The notes beneath the pieces are model-generated. The model searched no databases and had not been told where the DNA came from. It saw only the letters and a list, made by a program, of their open reading frames with translations. The position numbers and the translations under genes were made by a program. Of a DNA stretch of 64,000 nt, positions 7,417 through 17,277 are shown piece after piece. Numbering within the stretch: position 1 is the stretch's first letter; every line of letters starts with the position of its first letter. The stretch comes from an uncultured bacterium (GTDB taxonomy: Bacteria > Bacteroidota > Bacteroidia > CAILMK01), in NCBI GenBank assembly GCA_903829945.1, contig CAIKRV010000090.1:1-64000 (forward strand), written 5' to 3'.

Positions 7417-8844
7417 TTATTGAATTTTTGCCAGTAAAGTCTGGTATGCAGGTTCAGTTTTACAATTTTTCCAGGCTGGATCATTAATTAATTTATTTTT
7501 ATCATTAAATCCCATCGCTACAGCCTGATTTAACATTGCAAATGCTGCCGTTTTATTTCCTTGTAATGCCATAACGCATGCATTCAAATATGGCAAATCA
7601 CTATTTTGAGGATCCACCATTTTAAAGATTTCTAAAAAATGAGATCCATCTTTTATCATATTATTTTTGATTGCCGCATCGGCCTGAATAAATGACACCA
7701 TACTAATTAAAGATAACATTCTTCGATTATAGGCGGAAACCGGTCCCTTCGTTCCCGCTGCTGCAGTTTTTAAATGTTGAATTTCCGTACTCCACCAACC
7801 AGAGGGCTTATTTTTAAATGCATCAATATATTTACCCCTTTCCTTCATTTCATCGGCATTCAGTTGATCCAAGAGTTTTACCTCAGAAAGGTACTCAGGC
7901 TTTTTGGTAATTTCATTTAATTTTGATTGCCACGTACTAATATCATGCAATCCGTTTAAAGATTGTATCAACTCAAATAAGGATGCAGCCGCTTCATAGT
8001 TCCTTCCTGCCATTGCCATAACTGAGGCTTCGTGTTCATGGATTTTAATAAAGGCATTAATTTCATCATTATTTACCGGTAATTGTTTTTCTTTCATAGC
8101 CATCAAATCCATCCAAAATAAAGCATCCTCCATTTTATCAATTGGGGGCCATTCATGTTTGCCTTCAAAAATAACCAGCTGGTGTTTAATTGGAGATTTT
8201 TCGAATGATTTATCTAAGGCTAACATTTCATCATAATTAAAATCACCATCACCAACAATACCAAAATAATTGAATGGTGCAGGAATTTGCGTCTTTACTT
8301 GCGGTAAACCTTTCCCGGCGCCTATTACACCCTTTACACCACCTTTATTGACGGCTACCATACCAGCCACTACCGAGCCTCCGGAAAAACCTCCTACGTA
8401 TATCCTTTGAAGGTCTATGGCTAATTTGGCTTTTGCATCTTGCATATAATTTTCAATAACGGTATTTAACACTTCTTCACTCATTCCATTTTGAGAAGTA
8501 TTTGAACACATCATAATAAAATGAAATCTATCAGCCAATGCTTTATACTTGCTTAGAGGAACAGTTCCTTTGGCATGTGGTTCAAAAAGAAATAATGCAG
8601 GCATATCACTTTCCTTTTTATAATCCGCAGGTAAATATAAGGCATAGCTTTGGCTGGAATCCGCTTTAATTTTTACAACAGGAATAATCTTCCCAGTTGG
8701 AAAATCAGCTCTGGGAGGTCTGCTGGGAAGTACGGCTGTTTCCTCGGTATGTTTTTCTTCTGTATTTGCTGAAACTTTTTTTTCAGAAGAACCGCATGAA
8801 TAAAAAAGACCAATGCCGCAAAGGAATAAAATTAGCTTATACAT
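7417..8844 (-). CDS. Lipoprotein with alpha/beta-hydrolase domain and helical C-terminus
   Basis: A 475-residue lipoprotein (leader MYKLILFLCGIGLFYSCGSS, lipidated Cys17). Residues of about 60-240 look like an alpha/beta-hydrolase of the dienelactone hydrolase/esterase kind: YALYLPADYKKES, LFLFEPHAKG, and a nucleophile elbow YVGGFSGGSVVAG. A candidate histidine sits in FEGKHEWPP. The remainder is helical, with TPR-like stretches (EAAASLFELIQSL, LNACVMALQGNKTAAFAML). The substrate is unknown. It starts 10 bases after the TonB-dependent receptor ends, so the two are very likely one operon and the hydrolase may act on whatever that receptor imports or binds. Confidence 0.7.
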   Translation of the reverse strand: MYKLILFLCGIGLFYSCGSSEKKVSANTEEKHTEETAVLPSRPPRADFPTGKIIPVVKIKADSSQSYALYLPADYKKESDMPALFLFEPHAKGTVPLSKYKALADRFHFIMMCSNTSQNGMSEEVLNTVIENYMQDAKAKLAIDLQRIYVGGFSGGSVVAGMVAVNKGGVKGVIGAGKGLPQVKTQIPAPFNYFGIVGDGDFNYDEMLALDKSFEKSPIKHQLVIFEGKHEWPPIDKMEDALFWMDLMAMKEKQLPVNNDEINAFIKIHEHEASVMAMAGRNYEAAASLFELIQSLNGLHDISTWQSKLNEITKKPEYLSEVKLLDQLNADEMKERGKYIDAFKNKPSGWWSTEIQHLKTAAAGTKGPVSAYNRRMLSLISMVSFIQADAAIKNNMIKDGSHFLEIFKMVDPQNSDLPYLNACVMALQGNKTAAFAMLNQAVAMGFNDKNKLINDPAWKNCKTEPAYQTLLAKIQ

Positions 8845-8854
8845 AAAGAAATTT

Positions 8855-11410
8855 TTAGAACTTGATTTGAATATTAAGGTTAACTCTTCTTGAAGTCAAA
8901 TAATTTGGAATACCCCAATTATTTCCGGCAATATCTTTTACCCACATGTAGGAAATGGTATTGTTAATATTGAACATATTAAATACTTCCAAGCTGGCCC
9001 AAATATTATTAACGTATTTCAGGAAACCATTGCGAGGACCCATAGTATGTCTATTGTAAATTAATCTGGAAAAGCCTATATCGGTACGATAGTAACTTGG
9101 ATAACGCAAGGTATCCTTGTATCTGTTATAATCAGGCGGACCAAAAGGTAAGCCGGTAGCGTAAACAAAGTTCAGGTGAACTCTGTATTTTGGACGACCC
9201 GGTAAATAATCTTGGAAAAACAAGGAAAATCGAACTAATTGGTCAGTTGGTCTGGGAATATATCCGGGATATACTGTTTTAGTTTGTCCGGTGGTAGGAT
9301 CAACTTTAGTATAATAATCATTCTTGATATCTTCCATTGTTTTTAAGAATGATAAGCTAATCCATGATGGGTTTTCCTTTACAAATTCTCCATTTAATTG
9401 AAAATCCAATCCGGTAGCATAACCCACAGCTTCATTTTTTGCAAAATATCGTATTAATACATTATCAATTTCATAGGGGATAATATCCCATAAATACTTA
9501 TAATAAGCTTCGGTAGTAAATTTAAAAGGGCGTTCCCACAAATTAAATGTATAATCACTGCCTAATATTATTTGGGCAGATTTTTGTGCTTTAATATTAG
9601 GATTCAAATTGCCATAAAGGTCGCGCATTTCTCGATAAAAAGGCGGCTGATCATAAATCCCGCCGGCTGCTTTCAATCTCCACGGGGTTCTTAATTTTTT
9701 AACAAGTACTGAATCGGCTAAATTTTGCTCTAATAGATTTTTATTATATTTCAAATTCGGTTCAAAGAAGAATAAAAATCTCGGACTAATAATCATTTCC
9801 TTATTATAATCCCAATAATTGGCACGTGACCCCAAAGTTAAAGTAGCATTATTATCTTTATTTAATAACCAACTATTTTGAACATACCCTGAATAGCGAT
9901 TCCAATTTTGATTATTGCGAGAATAAACATAATTGGAAAGGTTCAAATCCTGACCAGGAATATGATTTCCAATTTGTGGATTATGAGGCACGGAGTAGCC
10001 GGAAGAATCCACATATTTATATTCATTCATTTGATCCTGAATATTTTCATGTTGAAACTTTGCTCCCCACTGCAAATTTAAATTCCGATCATTAGTATGC
10101 CCTCCTTTTACCTCCGTATTTACGATAGTATAATACAAAATATCTCTGGTATGTGTAAAGTATTCTCCTGACCCTAATAATGCTTTTACCTTCCCAAAAT
10201 TGGTGGAAGAAGGATCATTATCCAATTGTCCCAATAAATAATCTCCGCCTACATCTTGTAATTCTCTTTCATCATTTACATAGGCAGCACTGATCCATTC
10301 AATACTATCATGTTTTGATAATCGGTATTTTAGATTTAATCCGTTTAATAAAGTAGAATATTCTAAAATATCCTGACCAAAGTAGGCCACATTCAATTGG
10401 AAACTTTGGGTAGCGGTACCGAATGAAGTAGTCTGTGATTGTGGTTGAGATAAATAATAATTACTACCGTAATAACACAAATAGCTAATATTTAATCGGT
10501 CAGTAATATCATAACTCAACATGCCTTGCACATCTGTAAATTTAGGTTGATAATTGCCTTGTACATTTAAAGAGTTAAGCAAATATTGATTGGTTCTATA
10601 CCTTGCCCCTGCAATATACCTGAATCTGTGATTGGCAGAAGAACCTTCCAAGGTTAATCCGCCACCTAATAAACTGGCATTTATTTTTGCTGCAAAAGTA
10701 TCGGGCTCTTTATAATGAATATCCAAAACGGAGGAAAGCTTATCTCCATATTTCGCATCAAATCCGCCGGATGAAAAATTTAAGTATTCCACCATATCGG
10801 AATTAATTACACTAAGTCCTTCTTGTTGACCGGAGCGCGCAAGTTGCGGCCGGAATATTTCAATGCCATTAATATATACTAAATTTTCATCATAATTACC
10901 GCCACGGACATTGTATTGACTACTTAATTCATTATTCGAGGATACCCCTAAGCCGATCATTTTAATGACGCCCTCTATGCCTCCGGAAGTATTTGGTTGG
11001 GCTTCAAAATCCCGAGGTTTGATGATGCGCATCATCGGTTTTATATTTTTCTTTCCCGTAACGCTTACCTCCTTGGTTTCATATTCGAAAAGCAATTGAG
11101 GGGAAAGCACAAAATTTTCTCCTTCCTTTAAAGGATGAACAGCCACCACCTTTTTTACTTGACTAAAACTAAATTCAATATGTAATTCTTTATTAGGCGG
11201 CACCTCTAGTTGGTAGCTTCCGTCTTGCTGAGAAATAGTACGTTTTTTACCTTTATCGGAACTAATACTGACACCGATATAGGGTCTTTTTAAGGAATCT
11301 AATAAAATACCGCTTACATAAGTTTTGTTTTGTGCTTGTGCCTGAATATTCCAAAAAATATTCAAAACAAAAATCAAGGGTATGCAATATTTACTAAATC
11401 TTAATCTCAT
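8855..11410 (-). CDS. TonB-dependent receptor with carboxypeptidase-regulatory N-domain
   Basis: An 851-residue outer-membrane receptor. It has a signal peptide ending IQAQAQN, an N-terminal CarboxypepD_reg-like beta-sandwich (VSGILLDSLKRPYIGVSIS...) at about 30-110, and a plug domain (GGIEGVIKMIGLGVSS, QYNVRGGNYDENLVYINGIEI). A long C-terminal beta-barrel ends in RVNLNIQIKF with a terminal Phe, as expected for BAM substrates. No SusD partner is adjacent, so it need not be a glycan SusC. The ligand is unknown. It is followed by the hydrolase lipoprotein in an operon-like arrangement and preceded by cdsA 59 bases upstream, without an obvious terminator in between. Confidence 0.88.
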   Translation of the reverse strand: MRLRFSKYCIPLIFVLNIFWNIQAQAQNKTYVSGILLDSLKRPYIGVSISSDKGKKRTISQQDGSYQLEVPPNKELHIEFSFSQVKKVVAVHPLKEGENFVLSPQLLFEYETKEVSVTGKKNIKPMMRIIKPRDFEAQPNTSGGIEGVIKMIGLGVSSNNELSSQYNVRGGNYDENLVYINGIEIFRPQLARSGQQEGLSVINSDMVEYLNFSSGGFDAKYGDKLSSVLDIHYKEPDTFAAKINASLLGGGLTLEGSSANHRFRYIAGARYRTNQYLLNSLNVQGNYQPKFTDVQGMLSYDITDRLNISYLCYYGSNYYLSQPQSQTTSFGTATQSFQLNVAYFGQDILEYSTLLNGLNLKYRLSKHDSIEWISAAYVNDERELQDVGGDYLLGQLDNDPSSTNFGKVKALLGSGEYFTHTRDILYYTIVNTEVKGGHTNDRNLNLQWGAKFQHENIQDQMNEYKYVDSSGYSVPHNPQIGNHIPGQDLNLSNYVYSRNNQNWNRYSGYVQNSWLLNKDNNATLTLGSRANYWDYNKEMIISPRFLFFFEPNLKYNKNLLEQNLADSVLVKKLRTPWRLKAAGGIYDQPPFYREMRDLYGNLNPNIKAQKSAQIILGSDYTFNLWERPFKFTTEAYYKYLWDIIPYEIDNVLIRYFAKNEAVGYATGLDFQLNGEFVKENPSWISLSFLKTMEDIKNDYYTKVDPTTGQTKTVYPGYIPRPTDQLVRFSLFFQDYLPGRPKYRVHLNFVYATGLPFGPPDYNRYKDTLRYPSYYRTDIGFSRLIYNRHTMGPRNGFLKYVNNIWASLEVFNMFNINNTISYMWVKDIAGNNWGIPNYLTSRRVNLNIQIKF

Positions 11411-11469
11411 TGTCGAAACATCATATGTTAACGTAAAATGTAGTTACCAAGTCTATGCGTAATTAAATA

Positions 11470-12279
11470 TTAATGAATGAGCCAAATAAATGCTGCTGCA
11501 AAAGGAACAGAAAATAACTGTGCATCAAATCGATCTAAAATTCCCCCATGCCCGGGTAATAAATTACCTGAATCTTTAATATTAAAGCTTCTTTTAAGCC
11601 TGGATTCCACCAAGTCTCCCCATGAACTGAATAAAACAAAAATAAAAGCCAAGCCCATCCATTCCATTTTTGAAAAGGAAAGAATAAAATAATTCAAAAT
11701 AAAACCAACGATGATGGTACAAATGCCACCACCCAAACTTCCTTCCCAAGTTTTCTTTGGCGAAATACTTGGAAAGAGCGGTGTTTTACCAATCATTCTA
11801 CCTACCAAATAAGCAAAGGTATCATTGCTCCAAATCAGCAATAAGCAACCTATTATTTTATAAGGATCATATATTCCATCTACGAAAGCAATGGTAGGAA
11901 AAATTCCCAAAGCCATAGAAATATAGGCGCAGCCAGCCATACTAATGCCTGCTCTAGCAAAAGGAGATTTTCTGGTAGTATAAAGCTCTACAATATAAAA
12001 ACTCAATAATAAAGGTAATAGCAAAATAATAAATCTCCCCGGCAAAATTGAATAACTTACTAATGAAATGTCAAAAAAACATAAAGTGCCGATAAGGGCA
12101 GTAAAACCCATAAACGGCGCATATTTTTTTGCGGCAAAAATCCGTGTATATTCATTTAATGCCAAAATATTTACAATCGTCAGTAAGGATAAAAACACCC
12201 ATTTTCCCAATATGGGTGCGCCTAACATTACGATAATAAATCCTAATCCGGTTATGCCTCTTTTTAATGTTTCACTCAT
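11470..12279 (-). CDS. cdsA: Phosphatidate cytidylyltransferase (CDP-diglyceride synthase)
   Basis: CdsA makes CDP-diacylglycerol from phosphatidic acid and CTP, the branch point of phospholipid synthesis, in the inner membrane. The 269-residue protein has about seven to eight hydrophobic segments. The CDS signature is clear near the C-terminus: SWGDLVESRLKRSFNIKDSG followed by LPGHGGILDRFDAQLF. An earlier conserved block is WSNDTFAYLVGRMIGKTPLFPSISPKKTWEGSLGG. The ORF track starts at a TTG (12294); the ATG at 12279 (MSETLKRG) is preferred. The gene follows the CPBP protease gene by 34 bases on the same strand. Confidence 0.95.
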   Translation of the reverse strand: MSETLKRGITGLGFIIVMLGAPILGKWVFLSLLTIVNILALNEYTRIFAAKKYAPFMGFTALIGTLCFFDISLVSYSILPGRFIILLLPLLLSFYIVELYTTRKSPFARAGISMAGCAYISMALGIFPTIAFVDGIYDPYKIIGCLLLIWSNDTFAYLVGRMIGKTPLFPSISPKKTWEGSLGGGICTIIVGFILNYFILSFSKMEWMGLAFIFVLFSSWGDLVESRLKRSFNIKDSGNLLPGHGGILDRFDAQLFSVPFAAAFIWLIH

Positions 12280-12313
12280 CTCACAATCTTTCAAAAATAT
12301 TTTTTATGGTCCA

Positions 12314-13498
12314 CTAATTTTCGTTGAAATTATCCATTGCTATAATTGCTTTGGCGCGCTCTGCATCCTCCTCAGGAACATAAATCTCAACCGTTCCAAA
12401 TACCGTATATGCTGAATCCTTTTTATTTTTCAATACTGCATTGAGCTCCATGGATTGTAATTTTCCCAAGGTAATTTCAGCTTCCATGGCCTTTGGAGAA
12501 CTAAATACTTTAACCCATTTACCTTCTCCGCTCATATCCGAAGGAAAAATATTTAACGGCACCTCTTCAATAACTTGAGTAGGTTTACAAATTTTATAAA
12601 TAATATACAAGGTTGCTAAGCCTAGAATAATACTGATAAAGGTAAGAAAAGGATGAATGGTTACTTTATCAGGATCTAAATCTACGCCATGATTTTGCGA
12701 AATATAATAGACCAAAACCGAAATGAAATTATTAATAAAGTGGACAAATATATTGATCTTAATATCACCTGTCCAATAGTATAAATACCCTAAAAATACG
12801 CCTAATAACATCCTGGGTAAAAATCCGTAAAATTGAAAATGAATAAAGCTAAAAATAAAACCCGTTAAAAAAATACTGAAATGTACTTTGCGGGTCCAGT
12901 GCAAAATTGAACTTTGTAAAAACCCACGAAAATAAAATTCCTCTGCAATAGCAGGCACTATGGCAATACAAAACACCGTAAACAGAAAAGATGAAAAATC
13001 CGGCATTTTCATAAAAATTTCAGTTACTTGTTTCAGATTATCTTCCGTACCTTTTATTTTATCTTCAATACCCTTTAAAAAAGAAGGAAATACCATTTCT
13101 TGATTAATATGGATGGTCCATTCTAAAAATGGCATCCAAGCAAAAAATGAAATGGTAGCCAATAAAAACATAAATAAAGGCGCATTCTTTTTTAGCCCCA
13201 TCAGACGTCCCGGAGTAGATTTGAAAACAAAAAATGGAAGAAATAAGGCAGGTAAAAGAAAAATTCCAATGGAAGAAATAATTTGAATAATCTTATTTGC
13301 AACAATAATACGCTCGGTACTATTGGTATTTAAAAGATTTAAGTTTTGAGGTTTGATGCCCATCACTAAGGAAACTAAGAAAGTACCGGTTAAAGTAATT
13401 AATAATCCACTGGCAATTGTTAAAAGTACAATACGTCCAATTTGTTTGATTACTTCTGCAGTACTTGGTTTTCTGTCCAAACTGACAATATTTTCCAT
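12314..13498 (-). CDS. CPBP (CAAX-type) intramembrane protease fused to DUF2007
   Basis: A 394-residue multi-spanning membrane protein. The CPBP/Abi glutamic protease signatures are present: EEFYFRGFLQ (EExxxR motif), FSFIHFQFYGFLPRMLLG with the second-motif His, and NIFVHFINN with the third. After the last membrane helices (about residue 310) comes a soluble C-terminal DUF2007 domain (GKWVKVFSSPKAMEAEITLGKL...EIYVPEEDAERAKAII), a small signal-transduction-type module. The fusion suggests that a cytosolic sensor domain modulates the protease, but the substrate is unknown. It heads a run with cdsA and has an exact -7 box 35 bases upstream. Confidence 0.85.
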   Translation of the reverse strand: MENIVSLDRKPSTAEVIKQIGRIVLLTIASGLLITLTGTFLVSLVMGIKPQNLNLLNTNSTERIIVANKIIQIISSIGIFLLPALFLPFFVFKSTPGRLMGLKKNAPLFMFLLATISFFAWMPFLEWTIHINQEMVFPSFLKGIEDKIKGTEDNLKQVTEIFMKMPDFSSFLFTVFCIAIVPAIAEEFYFRGFLQSSILHWTRKVHFSIFLTGFIFSFIHFQFYGFLPRMLLGVFLGYLYYWTGDIKINIFVHFINNFISVLVYYISQNHGVDLDPDKVTIHPFLTFISIILGLATLYIIYKICKPTQVIEEVPLNIFPSDMSGEGKWVKVFSSPKAMEAEITLGKLQSMELNAVLKNKKDSAYTVFGTVEIYVPEEDAERAKAIIAMDNFNEN

Positions 13499-13533
13499 AC
13501 TTTCGGCGTAAATTTGTTGGAAATCTTAGCTTG

Positions 13534-13541
13534 CAAAGCTA
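13534..13541 (-). promoter_or_regulatory. -7 box of the CPBP-DUF2007 gene
   Basis: Minus strand TAGCTTTG, an exact TAnnTTTG match, 35 bases upstream of the ATG at 13498. It lies in the 121-base space shared with the divergent dihydrouridine synthase gene. Confidence 0.45.
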
Positions 13542-13619
13542 CTACGGTAGCTAATATGATTGAAGTTTTTCCATCATTTTAACGCAAATTATGATAAATC
13601 AGCTTATAAATAGACTGTT

Positions 13620-14612
13620 TTGGTAAAAATTCGTGACATTTCATTGGGTTCATTCCCTTTGCTCCTTGCACCTATGGAAGATGTGAGTGACCCTCCTTTC
13701 CGTGCAGTTTGCAAACAGAACGGTGCGGATATGATGTACACTGAATTTATTTCATCGGAAGGATTAATTCGTGATGCAGTAAAAAGCCGTAAAAAACTTG
13801 ATATTTTTGAATATGAACGCCCCATTGGAATTCAAATATTTGGCTCAGAAATTTCCAGTATGCGCGAAGCTGCCGAAATTGCTACCGAGGTAAAACCTGA
13901 TTTAATTGATATTAATTATGGTTGCCCGGTTAAAGCGGTAGCTTGCAAAGGTGCAGGTGCCGGTATTCTAAAAGATATTCCAAAAATGGTTGCAATGACC
14001 TCTGCAATTGTGAAAGCCACCCACCTGCCGGTAACAGTAAAAACTAGATTAGGTTGGGATGAAAGCACCAAAAACATTTGCGAAGTTGCTGAAAGACTAC
14101 AAGATATAGGAATCGAGGCGCTTACCATTCATGGAAGGACTCGGGTACAAATGTATAAGGGCGATGCTAATTGGGAATTAATTGGTGAAATTAAAAAAAA
14201 TCCACGCATTCATATTCCCATTTTTGGGAATGGTGATGTAGATACCCCGGAAAAAGCTAAGTTAAACAAAGAACGCTATGGCGTTGATGGTATAATGATT
14301 GGTAGAGCAGCCATTGGTTATCCATGGATTTTCAGAGAAATAAAGCACTTTTTAAATACCGGTGAGTATTTAAACGCTCCTACCCTCCAAGAACGTGTTA
14401 GCACTTGCCGTCAGCATCTTTTAGAAAGTATTCGTTGGAAAGGACCCGTACTTGGCATACTAGAAATGCGCAGACATTATCATTCATACTTTAAAGGCTT
14501 TCCGCATTTCAAACCTTACCGAGAAAAATTAGTACGAATCAATAGCGAGGTGGAATTATTAGCTTTATTGGAAGAAATCAATAATCACTTTGACGAAGTG
14601 TTAATTGCATAA
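13620..14612 (+). CDS. dusB: tRNA-dihydrouridine synthase (DusB-like)
   Basis: An FMN-dependent enzyme that reduces uridines in tRNA to dihydrouridine. The 330-residue protein opens PLLLAPMEDVSDPPFRAVC, the usual Dus N-terminus. It carries the catalytic cysteine in DINYGCPVKAVACKGAG and the flavin-binding blocks VTVKTRLGWDE, LTIHGRTRVQMYKG, FGNGDVDTPE and GIMIGRAAIGYPWIF. The start must be TTG at 13620: an in-frame TAG lies 9 bases upstream and the first ATG falls inside the conserved core, while the residues after the TTG (VKIRDISLGSFP) match the family N-terminus. The DusB assignment among Dus paralogues is by overall resemblance. The gene is divergent from the CPBP protease gene. Confidence 0.9.
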   Translation: MVKIRDISLGSFPLLLAPMEDVSDPPFRAVCKQNGADMMYTEFISSEGLIRDAVKSRKKLDIFEYERPIGIQIFGSEISSMREAAEIATEVKPDLIDINYGCPVKAVACKGAGAGILKDIPKMVAMTSAIVKATHLPVTVKTRLGWDESTKNICEVAERLQDIGIEALTIHGRTRVQMYKGDANWELIGEIKKNPRIHIPIFGNGDVDTPEKAKLNKERYGVDGIMIGRAAIGYPWIFREIKHFLNTGEYLNAPTLQERVSTCRQHLLESIRWKGPVLGILEMRRHYHSYFKGFPHFKPYREKLVRINSEVELLALLEEINNHFDEVLIA

Positions 14613-14652
14613 TAGCTACTATTATTAATATTGGGGACCATCATCCCTTACC

Positions 14653-16053
14653 ATGAAAAAGTTCCTGCCATATATTCTTCTACCCATTTGTGTAGTTATC
14701 CTTTCAAGGAATAACCCATTTTTTTGGGATACCACATACCATTCCATTTTAGGACAATGGTTTTATGAAAACGGAACCCATGGTTTTATCCTTCCTCTGG
14801 AATTAGATGCCGGGCATCCTCCATTTTTTGGATACTATTTATCCTGTATTTGGAAATTATTTGGAAAAACTTTAACGGTTTCTCATTTGGCTATTCTTCC
14901 GTTTGCCTTGGGAATTTATTGGCAAATGTTTCGTTTAATTCATCGCTACATTCCCAAGGAATATGCAGAGCTTACTGCACTCTTTATCGCATTTGAGCCC
15001 ACTTTATTAGCACAATGTAGTTTGGTTTCCTACGAATTAGTATATGTATTTTTTTATTTACTTGGATTAAATGCCATCATAAGGAAACAAAAAATAATTA
15101 TTAGCCTTTCTCTAATCGGTTTAATCCTGATAAACAGTAGAGGACTATTTGCTATAGGAGCACTTTTCATTACACAACTTATTATTGATTATAAAGAAAA
15201 TAAAACTTCCGGCAATCCAAAAATAGTAAAGTTTGCTAATTTCATTCCATTTATTTTCCCCATAGCCTTAGGTATAGGCTGGTATTCTTACCACTATATG
15301 CAAAGTTCATGGTGGTTTTTAAGCCCGTCTGAAGCCTACCACGGACAAAGAAAAATATTAGGCCTTGGGGGAATCCTGAGAAATGTAGTAATTATTATAT
15401 GGCGCTGCTTAGATTTTGGACGCATCGGTTTATGGATATTACTCCTTATAAGCATTTATCGAACTTATATTAAGAAAATTTATCTGGATAATAATTTCCA
15501 ACGATTACTCATCTATTGTTCCGTACCCTTAATTGTATTTTCTTTAGCATTTATACCATTTTCAAATCCTATTGGGCATCGGTATTACCTAGTGTTTTAC
15601 TTGCTCTTTGTTCCATTTGTAATTTATTCCTTTACCTCCGCTTACCAAGGTAAATTAAAATACATCCTTATAAGTGCTGTAGGTGTTTTATTGCTATCCG
15701 GTCATTTCTGGTTGTATCCTCCAGGAATAGCTATGGGCTGGGATAGTACTTTGGCTCATATACCGTATTTCGAGCTTAGAAAAGCAATGATTAATCATAT
15801 TAAGAAAGAAAATATTCCGTTTAATACCATTGGCACCGTTTTCCCCAATAAAAATACTTTAAAAGAAACTGATTTAGTTGCCGATACTAATCGATTTTCT
15901 AATTTGAATTTAAAGAAAAATCAATATGTTTTGCAATCCAGTATTATGAATGATTTTTCTGATGCCGAATTAAATGAATTAAACGAAAAATGGATCCTTG
16001 TACAAGAGTATAAAAAATCCGGGATTTACATGCGATTATACCATAAGAGATAA
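14653..16053 (+). CDS. Membrane glycosyltransferase of GT-C type (GT39/ArnT-like)
   Basis: A 466-residue integral membrane protein with roughly ten hydrophobic helices. The first extracytoplasmic loop carries an acidic residue in NNPFFWDTTYHSILGQW, followed by ELDAGHPPFFGYYLSCIWKLFG. The D..HPP block is a recurrent feature of PMT/ArnT-like glycosyltransferases that use lipid-linked sugars. It also has a short soluble C-terminal portion. Donor and acceptor are unknown. It begins 40 bases after dusB on the same strand and ends flush with a convergent second GT-C gene, suggesting a small glycan-assembly locus. Confidence 0.7.
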   Translation: MKKFLPYILLPICVVILSRNNPFFWDTTYHSILGQWFYENGTHGFILPLELDAGHPPFFGYYLSCIWKLFGKTLTVSHLAILPFALGIYWQMFRLIHRYIPKEYAELTALFIAFEPTLLAQCSLVSYELVYVFFYLLGLNAIIRKQKIIISLSLIGLILINSRGLFAIGALFITQLIIDYKENKTSGNPKIVKFANFIPFIFPIALGIGWYSYHYMQSSWWFLSPSEAYHGQRKILGLGGILRNVVIIIWRCLDFGRIGLWILLLISIYRTYIKKIYLDNNFQRLLIYCSVPLIVFSLAFIPFSNPIGHRYYLVFYLLFVPFVIYSFTSAYQGKLKYILISAVGVLLLSGHFWLYPPGIAMGWDSTLAHIPYFELRKAMINHIKKENIPFNTIGTVFPNKNTLKETDLVADTNRFSNLNLKKNQYVLQSSIMNDFSDAELNELNEKWILVQEYKKSGIYMRLYHKR

Positions 16054-17223
16054 TTATTCCGATGCAATTTTGAGCTGTTTGCCAAAATCTTTTGTCATCA
16101 ATTCCCATAATATTTTACCCCAAATAATAATGCAAGGTACGGCCTTCAATACATAAGGAATAACCAAATGCATCCTGATATATTTTGGAAATAAATCCGT
16201 AGGTGATAATGAAGTAAAAACAAAGGTGAGAATCAATAAAATCAAATCCATTCGGTTTCTTTTTTCACTAAAATACCAAATAGCCACGCCACTCATCGCT
16301 ACAATAAAGGTAGGTGATTCCGCTTTGTGGTTAAATATAATCACCCATATAAGCACGGAAGCTAAAATGAGCATTCTATAAGACATAAATACATATTGCT
16401 TAATGCGAATAAGTGGTAAAAGCAATAATATCATGCCTATGATGGCCAGTAATGATTTATTAATATCGAGCGCAAACCACGTTTGAAAAAATCCCATGAC
16501 TGATAATCCGATTGATGCTGAATGATCATTACTCAATAATTTTATCCAACTTCCGTAAAGAAATATTAATTGAGAATAGGATACAGCTAATAAAGGTAAG
16601 AAAAATAAAAAGCCCATGCAAAGAGCCGCATACAAAATGGATTTAATTTTATTTGGATAGAGCAGCAAAAGTATAAATCCGGCAAGACTAAAAATTTTGA
16701 TAAAAAATGCCAGGCTTAATAATAAATTTGCCATCAAACTTTTTCCTGATTCCATTTTATTAAAGGCAAAAATCATCAAAGCAGTCATTAAACCATTGCT
16801 CTGACTATTCTGAATGGAAGTAAGTAATTCAAGCAAGATGAAAAGCAAAATAAATACTTTAGCTTTTTGGCTCAAATGCTTAATTTGAAAAATGGCAAAA
16901 TATAAGGTTAATGCATTAATCAAATTCCAAATACACAAACCCGTCATAATATTTAATGCGGAAAAAGGTGCCATCAACAAGGCAAACAAAGGACTATATT
17001 TATAATAATCTTGATGGTCGGAAGGCCACAATTGATACAAATCTCCGCCGGAAACTAAGTGCTGAAAGGAAGTCTTAAATATTAAATAATTATTATAAGA
17101 GGTCCAGCTACTGTCGGGATGATTTTTTAATACCTGTAATATGGAAGCCAAAAGAGTGATAAAAATATACAATCCTAAAATAAACTTAGGATGCATAACT
17201 ATATTTATCAATTTAGCTTTCAT
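16054..17223 (-). CDS. GT87-family (DUF2029) membrane glycosyltransferase
   Basis: A 389-residue polytopic membrane protein. Its first periplasmic loop contains SYNNYLIFKTSFQHLVSGGDLYQLWP and DHQDYYKYSPLFALLMAPFS, the characteristic beginning of GT87/DUF2029 polyprenol-phosphate mannose-dependent transferases. About ten membrane segments follow. No sugar specificity can be read from the sequence. It is the convergent partner of the other GT-C gene, the two stops being adjacent. Upstream it is separated from the PNGase F-like gene by a strong terminator, so its own promoter must lie in the 54-base gap or be absent; I see no -7 match there. Confidence 0.75.
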   Translation of the reverse strand: MKAKLINIVMHPKFILGLYIFITLLASILQVLKNHPDSSWTSYNNYLIFKTSFQHLVSGGDLYQLWPSDHQDYYKYSPLFALLMAPFSALNIMTGLCIWNLINALTLYFAIFQIKHLSQKAKVFILLFILLELLTSIQNSQSNGLMTALMIFAFNKMESGKSLMANLLLSLAFFIKIFSLAGFILLLLYPNKIKSILYAALCMGFLFFLPLLAVSYSQLIFLYGSWIKLLSNDHSASIGLSVMGFFQTWFALDINKSLLAIIGMILLLLPLIRIKQYVFMSYRMLILASVLIWVIIFNHKAESPTFIVAMSGVAIWYFSEKRNRMDLILLILTFVFTSLSPTDLFPKYIRMHLVIPYVLKAVPCIIIWGKILWELMTKDFGKQLKIASE

Positions 17224-17229
17224 ATAATA

Positions 17230-17268
17230 TTTTAAAAAGTTAGAGGAGCCTTAGGGCTCCTCTAACTT
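17230..17268 (-). terminator. Strong intrinsic terminator after the PNGase F-like gene
   Basis: A perfect 14-bp stem (AAGTTAGAGGAGCC / GGCTCCTCTAACTT, loop of four bases) is followed on the minus strand by TTTTTAAAAT. It begins 9 bases after the stop of the gene ending at 17278. Confidence 0.85.
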
Positions 17269-17277
17269 AATTTATTC

